DNA from: Setoptus koraiensis
Taxonomy: Eukaryota; Arthropoda
Length of the DNA: 64,000 nucleotides
Direction: 5' to 3'
NCBI GenBank assembly: GCA_048013815.1
Contig: CM106585.1
Coordinates: 2,604,001-2,668,000, forward strand
Part shown: piece by piece, positions 9,910 to 18,900 of the stretch
Position numbering within the stretch: the first letter of the stretch is position 1
Layout of the letters: every line of letters starts with the position of its first letter
Notes under the pieces: generated by a model
The model's database searches: none
The model's input: only the letters and a program-made list of their open reading frames with translations
Told to the model about the DNA's origin: nothing
Made by a program: the position numbers and the translations under genes

Positions 9910-10255
9910 AGTGGTGGGGGGGATCGATCTACCGCCCCGGGAGACGGGAGATTTCTCCCCGAGAGATTCTTCCCCTGGAGCTCCCGCGTCTCCCGTTTCT
10001 CCCAAATCTCCCGAATCTCCCGAATCTCCCGGGTTTCTCCCGTTTCTCCCGTTTGCGTTTTCGAAGGTATGTTCTTCTCCGCCAGGGGCGCCTCTTCGTT
10101 CGCAACATACCTTTGAAAACGCACACGAGAGAAACGGGAGAAATCCGGGAGATTTGGGAGAGACGGGAGAAGCGGGAGACGTGAGATCTCCCGGGGAGAA
10201 ATCTCCCATGGGCGGGAGATTTTCACCCACGACGGGAGATCTCCCCCCATCACTA
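9910..10255. mobile_element. GGGAGA foldback element (Mutator-like), copy 2, 346 bp
   Basis: The whole 346 bp reads as two long inverted arms around a short centre near 10080-10100. The ends are AGTGGTGGGGGG on the left and its near complement CCCCCCATCACTA on the right. The arms consist of repeated GGGAGA/TCTCCC words and a matching inner pair, GAAGGTATGTT and AACATACCTT. It is flanked by a 9-bp direct repeat, GTCATGCCT (9901-9909) and GTTATGCCT (10256-10264), with one difference. Open frames through it are by-products of the repeat. It lies 71 bp upstream of the methionyl-tRNA synthetase ATG. Confidence 0.85.
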
Positions 10256-10330
10256 GTTATGCCTGTGCGACCCACACACCCCTTTCGAATACCGCGCGCA
10301 TCCCGCCAATTTCAAAATGGCCTATACTAG

Positions 10331-10432
10331 TGTTAGCAACATCTGTAACATCGCTTATGCGCATGCGCCCCAATTCATATAAATGTATTCGCGCGCTCTA
10401 AATAAAATCAGTTTATTGAAGATACTCTTACA
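10331..10432 (+). repeat. 5' LTR (102 bp)
   Basis: Begins TGTTAGCAACATC and ends GATACTCTTACA. It contains an AATAAA-type signal (AAATAAAATC) near its end. The sequence right after it begins TGGAGG, a TGG as expected at a primer-binding site. Confidence 0.92.
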
Positions 10433-11362
10433 TGGAGGTTCTACCCAAAACAGAACTCAGTGAAGACGATCGAAGAAAGATCGCTTTAGTAAACTCATCG
10501 AACATTGGCGTTTTCACAAAAAAAGAAATAGTCAAGTTAATCAAAAAGAAAGAGAAATTAACATCACATTATATCAAGAAAGTAAATCAATCAAACTTGT
10601 CTAACTCCGACAAGGAATTCGTAATCAACATGCACGGCGGAAATGAAGCAGGTCGGTCTAACAACAACACCGACAATCAAAATGACAACAACGACAACCG
10701 TGACCAAAATGTCAATAACATCTCACCAAACGAAGATGATGACAACTCAGACAATGGATCAGAACACAGCTCAGAGAACAGCTCACCTGATCAGCATAAT
10801 GACAGATATGTCGCGAAACGAAAAGAGGTTTTACCTAGAGAGTTTGACGGAGACCCTAATCAAGCCCGAAGCTGGCTAACAAACTTCCGCTATTGCTCTA
10901 AAATCAATGGTTGGAATGACTTACTCAAAGCGCAACGCTTTCCAGCGTTTTTGAAAGAAGGGCCAGCAAGAAGCTGGTATGAAGTATGTATAATGGATAC
11001 GAACATTGAGGACAACTATAAAGAAATAGTTGAACAGTTTGAGGCTGTGTTCATTCCACAGTCTACTAAAAGATCAATCGCCCAAGAGATTGAGCACAAG
11101 AGACAGAAACCAAATGAAGCTGTCGCAAACTTTATCATGGATATGAGATTGCTATGCAAGCAATATGACAGCAAAATGAGTGAGGGTGAAATAATAGACA
11201 AAATTCGTTTCAGGCTTCACCAATCGTTTTTCCCGAATATCACCCAGAAAACTACCAACAGCTTGTCCGTCTTTATAAATGAATGCCTTCTCATTGAAGA
11301 GGGTAATAAACAAAAAAACGCATCACAAGCGAATGTATCAGCAGTGATCGATAAAAAAAGTT
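10432..11362 (+). mobile_element. gag-like part of the LTR element
   Basis: The part begins at the very edge of the LTR. Its N-terminal half is charged and Asn/Asp/Ser-rich. The second half matches the retrotransposon gag capsid family: PREFDGDPNQARSWL, FPAFLKEGPARSWYE, YKEIVEQFEAVF and FIMDMRLLCKQY segments. It runs into the nested inverted-repeat transposon at 11363. Confidence 0.8.
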
Positions 11363-12243
11363 GGGTTATTGTATGGAACAGCGCCACACTTTTTTCGGGG
11401 TATTCTGTATATTTTTGAGTAGGGTATTGTACCCTGATTCCAGAATAAGTATTCCGGAAGTGCGGAAATTCTTGGTTCACGAGATAACCGACATACCGCT
11501 CGGGAGGCGTTTCTCGATACCCGACGACCGCTAGCTAATTCCGGGGCAATTTTTGAGGTATTTTGAAAAACCATGTGTAGAAAGACTCTCTTAGAACCGA
11601 TCTGGATACCTCTGAGGTTTTTAAAAGGGACGATAAAAATGAAGTAAAACAAACAATAGAATAGAGCCCGTATGAGGGCGAACACGATAAGTCTGACTTG
11701 GAGTCATGATTTCTTGGTGGAATCGCGACCAATACAGCTGGAAGTATCTGGGAGAGTCTGGAATTGGCCTTCGCTTAGCTCGGCTTGTTGTGAGTCTGAG
11801 AACTCGGCCTACGGCCTCGTATTTTGGAGGCCGTCACATCTCCGTCGTCGCTCCCGCGACGACTGCGTGCGACGGGAACCCTTCGGGTAGGGTTGATGAG
11901 CGCTTCGGGTATCGGGCTGCGCCCTCTACCCTCCGCTCACATGACTGCAATCCATACACGATTAAAGGTGGATGAGCAGACTATATACCGTGGAAATATA
12001 TCTTGAGCTGAGAATATCCCAAGAACCGGAAGTTGTACGCACTTGAATTTGTCTGCATTGTGTTCAACATGCTTTAATCATGCTGCATACTGCGTTTCAA
12101 GGCTCTATCTCGAAGTTTTAGAAAAACCGGAACCGGAAGTTTCCGCACTTCCGGACCACTGAAACTGTTGTCAGGAGCCCATGCGGGCCCCACGTATGAA
12201 GTTTCATCAAAATCAGAGTGTGGCGCTGTTCCATACAATACCC
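11363..12243. mobile_element. Nested non-autonomous DNA transposon with 27-28 bp inverted ends
   Basis: An 881-bp insert inside the LTR element. The left end (11363-11390) starts GGGTTATTGTATGGAACAGC and the right end (12217-12243) is its reverse complement apart from one extra T. A second inner inverted pair is built of CCGGAAGTGCGGAA-type words (about 11454 and 12130-12155). No transposase is visible, so it is a MITE-like element. I could not define a target-site duplication. Confidence 0.75.
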
Positions 12244-13008
12244 ATATATTGTTATAGTGAGCACATTCAGCTCATGGGCACGATTCAGGAATGCCCACCC
12301 CATCCCTTTCGTCTCCACATAGGCGAAGGATTTACTACCGATTCATACACCTACAATTCCAGCACCGTCACCATAAAGGATGACAGCAACCATAGATGGG
12401 GATCACTCGTGGCTGCTAGATTGAGTAGCTTATTTAACCAACACCAAGAAGCGAAAATCGAAGGAATCGTCATATCAAACAGTACATTCAACTTCACCAT
12501 ACCTAACATCACGACTATACAACCCGAAAAATGGATTGAAATAAAAACAGAAAACAACGCCGTTGTACTCAAAGGCAAAATAAGCAAGATGGTGGAGAAC
12601 TTGTCCAACTCTACGATAGGCCGAGCATTCACATCCACCACAAACTGGTTCGGCGAGGTCTACGACAATGCCGCTACACCATTCAAGTACGTATGGTCAT
12701 GTATCTCGTGGATTAAAGAAAACCTATCCTGGTTCATCGTAACCGGAATGATCATCCTAGGACTATTCATCATGTCTATAATAATGCCTTTCTTCAACAT
12801 AGGCATACTGATAATAAACCAATTGCTATTTCCATTCAAAGCGTTCATCAGAATGATACGCCCCAAATTTGGAGGACAAAATAATGTTTTACCACGCTTT
12901 TACAGCGAAGCGAAAAACATTGCGAAACCTATCATCAAAGAGACTCGCACAAAACTACAGAATCTCAAAGACAGGTCTAACAAACCTAAATACATCAAAA
13001 TACGATGA
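12244..13008 (+). mobile_element. env-like part of the LTR element
   Basis: The protein-coding part resembles the C-terminal half of an insect-retrovirus-type envelope: several N-glycosylation sites (NSST, NSTF, NFTI, NLSN), a Trp-containing membrane-proximal stretch (WIKENLSWFIV), a long hydrophobic membrane segment (MIILGLFIMSIIMPFFNIGI) and a basic cytoplasmic tail. It is a fossil part and is not whole. Confidence 0.65.
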
Positions 13009-13182
13009 ACTATCAATACTAAACACCTGAATACCAAAGGAAACTTACCATAACGACATATTTTATACCATATTACTCATATACGTATCTCAATTATATA
13101 CTCATAAATATACACTCATATCAAGGCAGACCATACCAACAATAATTGTACCCATATGTAACCATTTTATAAAAGAGGGGAA

Positions 13183-13284
13183 TGTTAGCAACATCTGTAA
13201 CATCGCTTATGCGCATGCGCCCCAATTCATATAAATGTATTCGCGCGCTCTAAATAAAATCAGTTTATTGATGATACTCTTACA
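13183..13284 (+). repeat. 3' LTR (102 bp)
   Basis: Identical to the 5' LTR except for one base near its end. It is preceded by a purine-rich tract and followed by the CTAG target duplication. Confidence 0.92.
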
Positions 13285-13893
13285 CTAGCTAGCGCCAATA
13301 CTAGAAACACAAAGGACACCTTGCATACGAAAGGACACCTTGCATACGAAATTTTTTTTTTCAAAGTTGTGGTCTATAAATGGTTCCCCCATCACCCGAT
13401 AGGGGGCCACCTCACACGCTGATTTTTCTCATTTTTCACTCTCGATCTTTCATATTTTGGCCGCTAGGGGGCTATTTTCAAATCGTTTTCTTTCGCCCCT
13501 AGCTCGATTATCTTTGGTCCGATTTCGATTTTTTTGCACTAAATTGTTTGTCTACAAGAGATCTATCTATTCGTAAACTTGTTTTGGGTATCCGATTACT
13601 ATAAAGCAGAAAAAAGCGGGTTTCCAAAAAAAAAATTTGGGGGCCAATTTTGGGCCCCTTGCCATTCTCCCCCCGGGCTGAAATTCACACACATTATAGA
13701 GCTTGATGAGATGTATCGAATAAAGAAAAAAAAAATGAAGAAAAACCCAAACGTACCCCACCAAAAATTGAAAAAACCAGGTCAAAGTGCCTCAAAATGC
13801 ACAGAAATCATGCACAGAAGATGCCTATTTAATTAATACATTGATCATACATGAAGAAACTACATCTAACTCAAAAAAGGCTGCTTACAACTC
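13285..13893. other. Unassigned accessory DNA after the LTR element
   Basis: Contains an 18-bp direct repeat (AGGACACCTTGCATACGA, twice at about 13314-13350), long poly-A/poly-T runs and G/C patches (CTAGGGGGCT, CCCCCCGGGC). It looks like decayed repeat DNA. I recognise no family and see no gene. Confidence 0.4.
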
Positions 13894-14160
13894 TTATGCC
13901 ATCTCTTGTACATTTTGCAGCCGATCGATAACTTTGATCTCCACTTTCGCTTGCTCTTTTCTTATTCTTCTCTTGATAAGAATGTTGATCAAATAAGCGA
14001 TAAGAGCTCCAACCGATGTCAACGGCACACCGATGTAGGCCGCCATTTTCAGTCTTATTACAATTATATTAGGTTGCCGCTCATCAATCTGTAGATGAAA
14101 ATCTATAGGTTCCATCTGCTCGTTTATATGATTTGTTGATAATTCATTCTTCTTAGCCAT
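13894..14160 (-). CDS. Hypothetical 88-residue single-pass membrane protein
   Basis: A short frame with a true ATG in reasonable context (acaatATGGC). The protein is polar at the N-terminus, has one hydrophobic span (about residues 39-62, AAYIGVPLTSVGALIAYLIN) followed by a strongly basic patch (KRRIRKEQAK) and a charged end, so it would insert with the C-terminus in the cytosol. I do not recognise a family. It stands alone in repeat-rich DNA, with a tandem repeat array directly upstream. It may be a real small membrane protein or a chance frame. Confidence 0.35.
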   Translation of the reverse strand: MAKKNELSTNHINEQMEPIDFHLQIDERQPNIIVIRLKMAAYIGVPLTSVGALIAYLINILIKRRIRKEQAKVEIKVIDRLQNVQEMA

Positions 14161-14293
14161 ATTGTTAGTGTAATCAACACCATCGATTGAAATTGTTGTA
14201 TTCCTTGCTACCGAGAAGGCGTAGTCCGGGCAGTTATGCTCGACTCCATTCAGTCTTATCTTCCAAGAAAAACAAAAAACTATCGACTACTCT

Positions 14294-14645
14294 TGTCTAG
14301 TTTTATCTACAATAGCATTAACAGTGCTGAGAAGCAGTAGTTATTCTGACTAGCTTCTACTGTTCTACAATCTTCTAGTTCTGACGCCTCCAGCTTCCAT
14401 TGCACTAGATCCGGATTGTATACAGCTAGCCTTCTGCTGTGCTAAATTCATCTAGTGAGCATCTCAGCATTGAGCGTGCTAATCGCGTCTAGTCAGTTTT
14501 CGCGCGCATAGCATTCTGTGTGCTAAATTTAACTAATCAACATTGTAAGCTTTGAGTGTTCTAAATTTATCTAGTTTATTTCTCACAGTACAGCTTACAC
14601 CGTGCTATTTTTTTCTAGTTAAAAAAAGCACTGATTTGTTCTACC
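14294..14645. repeat. Diverged tandem array, about 9 units of 34-44 bp
   Basis: A common unit can be read by eye: TCTAGT, then 10-20 variable bases, then AGC(A/T)T, a few bases, then GTGCTAAATTTA leading into the next TCTAGT. Clear units start near 14294, 14374, 14451, 14488, 14532, 14570 and 14614. The core words are conserved while the spacers differ in length and sequence. Confidence 0.6.
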
Positions 14646-15332
14646 CACGTGAATAAACGTATCTGCCAGAACCACCCCAATAGCTACTTAATTAAAATTA
14701 AGCGCTAAAAAGGCATCAGACCCGATCATGTCCATGCTATAGACACTAACAAAATCGATGGCAAAGGAACCACCCAAAAGGTTAGGCCAAGAACTAAATC
14801 GAATGTCTCAATTAATGAAAGCGGCAATATTGTCATACCACACAACAATAACCCGCCGTCCATCGATCAGATAATATCTGAATAAAGCAACTCGCACCTA
14901 AACGCATGGTACAGGCAGCAAAGCAGGCTGAATACTTTTAGCTCAAACACTAAGAGTGATACTGATTCAATCAGTATCTCGAGCGCTGAATTTTTTGGAT
15001 GGACGAGTATCGTCGGAATATAGATGCCAGTATGTGATAAAATGCCAGAGTAAAATAAAACATCTATGCCTGTCAGATCAGAGTAGCCGAGAAGATGACA
15101 AAATAACTCCAAGTTCTTCGATCACAGCACAATACACATGTTGACTGTTCGTTCGGTAGCACCTCCCTCCAACAGACTCCACCTCCCATCCTTACTACAT
15201 GTACTCCACCTCCCATATACTCCGTTTCAATTAAGGCAGTCTAGGACTAGCGCTAAAACAGCGAAGATCTCTCTATTTTTCCTCTCAAAAATCTCTCGTT
15301 TGATTTAACACATCTGTATGACGTCATGGTCA
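14646..15332. other. Unassigned spacer with CTCCACCTCCCAT repeats
   Basis: No gene seen. Two copies of CTCCACCTCCCAT lie at about 15177 and 15205. The rest looks like unstructured intergenic DNA. Confidence 0.4.
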
Positions 15333-15524
15333 CTACTGCGCAGGTGCGGTCTCACACGGTGTGACAATTCCGGATCTTACCTTGTGAGGTAAACCGAGAA
15401 AGTTTTTGCTTAATTCATCAGAAGATTCTTTCTTGGAGCTGGCCCAATGAGAATATTTGAAAGGAGTGAGGTCAGGAGAATTGGCGGGGAAAATGTCTGG
15501 AGTTTCGGGGCTGAGCATTGACAT
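15333..15524 (-). pseudogene. Remnant of a mariner/Tc1-type transposase
   Basis: A short minus-strand frame contains PDIFPANSPDLTPFKYSHW, which matches the last catalytic block of mariner-type transposases (PANSPDLNPxDYxxW, holding the third catalytic Asp). Only about 60 residues are visible, and neither end of an element nor the rest of the transposase is apparent. It is a plain DNA-transposon relic. Confidence 0.6.
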
Positions 15525-15904
15525 AGACCTGCAGATTATCCAGATAAACTTGGATCATTAACATGAACCCCCTATTCAGGTACATTCGAATGAAACAAAC
15601 TCTGGCCGAAATTGACTCGCCAGATTAAACTGGTCAAGAATTACTATGACGAAAAGTTATGAATCCACTTGTCAGATTATGACATTTATTTTACATCTTC
15701 TTGCATAGGTATATTATCGCTACTTGTCCTCGTTGCAGGTATACAGTTCATTGCTCTTGTAGAGGAAACTACACTATACTATCTCTTTGTTTATTATTAT
15801 CAACAATTTATATAAATAAAATTATCTAGTTAATTATCTGTACAATGTGTATTTGTGTTTGAGCTCCATATTGTTGAGTTTCTAACAAGTGCTGTAAGAA
15901 CCAA
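15525..15904. other. 3' flank of the giant chitinase-like gene
   Basis: AT-rich spacer downstream (in minus orientation) of the chitinase-like stop codon, including TATAAATAAAATT near 15810 that could provide the poly(A) signal on either strand. No other feature seen. Confidence 0.4.
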
Positions 15905-18900
15905 TTAATAATTTACACATAACGACGACTCTATGGGCATGGCACAGCCGACAATTCGATCATCGAAGGCCAATTTGACAGGACATTCAAACATGTGAAG
16001 TGTGTATTTGCTGAGCTGTTGATCCCAAAAGCACTCATAAAATTTGTTACATTCAAACGGATGCTGGAAAAGACCAGACCGAGTACACGCTGACTCGGGC
16101 ACTAGGTTGGAATTTGATGGCGATGAGCTAGACTGAGAGGGGTCGTCGCTTGTATTGTCCGCAAATTGATTATTAGTTTGATTATTGTTGCTGCTGTTGT
16201 CCACGGTGGTGGTGGAGGTTGCACTTGTTGAGCCAATATCATAGTAGGAAACCGATGAGCCTGCCGACACCGAAGGTGTAGACGGATATACACCAATGTG
16301 GTCATAGAAATGATTAACATACAGTGGATCAACAATCTTTGGCGGTCTGTCATCATTTGTCAATTGAGTTAGGTGGGCTCCGATTGATATGAACGAGCCG
16401 CCCAATTTGGAGCCCGTCGACTTGGGAAGAGGCGTCGGTCTTGACTGATGAAATTGGGTGGCAGCGGTAGAGGTCGTAGTGTTGTCATTGTCATTCTTTT
16501 GCTGATCTGACACAAAACCATACAAAGATTTTGCGCCCGCTCCCTCTACCTGTAGTATTGGCGAGCTTGCGTAAGTAACTCGGCCCCCATTACTGAATTG
16601 AGCTGCTAAATCCATTTGGTCTTGTTGTAAATTGATGCCGTTTGTTGTTTGAAAGCGTTGTCGATCTTGCTGTTCGCCGGCTGTCTCATCAAAATTCAAC
16701 TTATTGTCGCCACTAGTGCTGGTCGAAGAATTGGTAGTGTGACGTAATATGTCCTGGTGTTGTTGTTGCTGTTTCAAATTCAAGCCGTAATCACCCGCAA
16801 AGTAGTTGTAAGTCGAATTGGATTGGTCGTCTTTGACAGCTGCCAAAGTTTTGTCATGATGCTGGCTAGCATTTGCTGGCGATGGCGCCATCACTGCAAT
16901 TGGTATTGATTCAGTTGACGAGGCGACATTGTCAGCAAATGTCATGTCGGAGTGATGATCCTTCTTGTAGTGACTAGATGCCAATGTGTCAGCTTCTGTT
17001 GTTGTTGTTTGCTGTTGATTGTTATCAGTTGTCATGGCCTCGATAGAGTGTTGCACTTGTTTCTTCATTTCGTCATAATGTTGCCTGATGGCCTGTTGAA
17101 TGGATTCTTGAATTGCACGAGTGAAAGCCGGAATCTCTTGCTGTTGCTCATCTTTGTCGCCGTCGAAATGTTTCGCCGATGACGATTTTATTCTCTTTGA
17201 GCCTGTCTCTTGGAATCGTTTCTTTTGCTTTTGCTGTTGTTGCACTGAATGCTGTTTCTGGGCACTGGGCGAAACTAGCAACAGTTCATCTTTTGTGCCA
17301 CCAATGGTCTGATTAGTTTGCTGGTAATTGGTGTCCAAGTATTTAATATTGGTGGTGGTGCTGGTTGTGGGCATTGTGGTTGTGGTTGTAGTAGATGAGA
17401 TAATTGGCAGTATCGTTGTGGTGGTTGTGAGCAACTCGTGAGGAGATCTGGATATGGGAACAATGGGAGTTATGGTGGCTGCCTCGACTAAATCCTTGTC
17501 GCTCATATGCGGTATCACTGCAATGAGGGTGTCACTATCGGACGATTTCATTAGGAAAAAGTCGCCCTGTGTCCGCTGTATAATCTCGTCTAAAGCCACA
17601 AATGTTGGCCTCTCCAGTAGTGAGGCCAATTTGGGGTATTGTTGCCTGAATTGTTCGCATCTTTTCTCCTGTTGAGCGTGGTCCAATTTGAATTGCACTG
17701 TCACCGGAGCCGACATGTCCTTCGCTAACAGAATGGCCGATGTTTCACTTTGCGCACTTGCAGTGAGTTTAGTCTCTATTTTAACGCTAGGCGCACCAAG
17801 ATTGACGGCAATCAATTGCATTGGAGTGATGTCGGGATTTAAAAACAATTGTGGATAATAGTTGGTCAGTTGCAACCAATTGGCCCTGTCCAATAGCTTG
17901 GCGTCTGGCGACGACGGTAAAATGATCAATTTGGCCAGCTTGCTGACAGTCATTCCGTTTGGGCCCAAATCGGTGTAATTGCCCAAATTAACCACAGTTA
18001 TTTGGCTGTGTAAGGTCTTGACAAAACTGTTCCAATTATTTCTGGGCTGAGACGGTTCGTAATGTTGTTCGCGCAAACGTTGCTCTTTGTTGTTTGGCTT
18101 AGTTTTTAGCTCTCGCTTACGATTTGTCTCAAGCTGACTAGACATTTGACGGACCTCTTGCTCGCGATAGATTTCGTGCTTGCCAGATTGAATGCTGGCA
18201 CTGACACTCATGGGATCTAGCAGCTGTTGCTGGTCTCGGTTCACCTGTACCTGATAGCTGGGATCGTCTGGCGAAATGATGGGCATAAATCCGCTCTTGG
18301 TGCCATAAACTGCAACGTGTTCACTCTCCACTCCGGGCCCGTCGCTCGCGCCGGCCCCAATGGGTTGACCAACAATAATATTGGGCTGATTGCTGCTGAA
18401 TGGCGACGCTCTAATGATTGGCTCATTTTGGTTTGTCAAACTAAACATCATCTGAGGCTCAACATTCTGATGATGCTGACGATTTGTTCCGACGAAGGGC
18501 TCCAATCGAACAAAAGTGTTGCTTTCTCTATTACTGTCCGAGCCAATTCTCACAGACGACGGAGTAGTGGTTGAACTGAGCCCCATCGTTTGCTGGCTAC
18601 GCAGAGGTATCCGGCTTTGCGTGCTAACACTGTCCCAGCCTACTAAATGTTCATTGAGAAGAGCCTCGCTACTGGATTTTTGGTCACTGTCGGAATTCAA
18701 CATATGCTTTCGTTGTTTTTCTCTCAATTTGTGTCTCGATGTTGCATCCTCCAGAAGCAGTCTCGATTCGGCCTCAACATTGTCGTCACCGTTGTCCGGT
18801 TTATTGGTGGTGCTAGTGGTTGTTGTCGTGGTGCTAGTTGTTGTCGTGCTAGTGGATGTTGCATCCTTTGAGTTGGCCCTCCTGTTGCTCCTGTTCAATT

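Larger units (their letters stand above)
10331..13284 (+). mobile_element. Small LTR retroelement fossil (Ty3/gypsy-like, gag and env-like parts)
   Basis: A 2954-bp element with two 102-bp LTRs (TG...CA ends) that differ at one position, and a 4-bp target duplication CTAG at 10327-10330 and 13285-13288. A purine tract (AAAAGAGGGGAA) precedes the 3' LTR. A gag-like part follows the 5' LTR and an env-like part precedes the 3' LTR; I see no recognisable pol. It is broken: at least one large loss plus one nested DNA-transposon insertion. The near-identical LTRs indicate a recent insertion, although 102 bp is too little for a firm age. Confidence 0.88.

Noticed and set aside
9871-10330. Several 65-139 residue frames on both strands with Gly-Arg-Phe-Gly and Ser-Pro repeats
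   Set aside because: They are translations of the GGGAGA foldback element and are open in most frames at once.
13283-13360. Two 18-bp repeats considered as a CRISPR-like or satellite start
   Set aside because: Only two adjacent copies, in a eukaryotic genome; no array.
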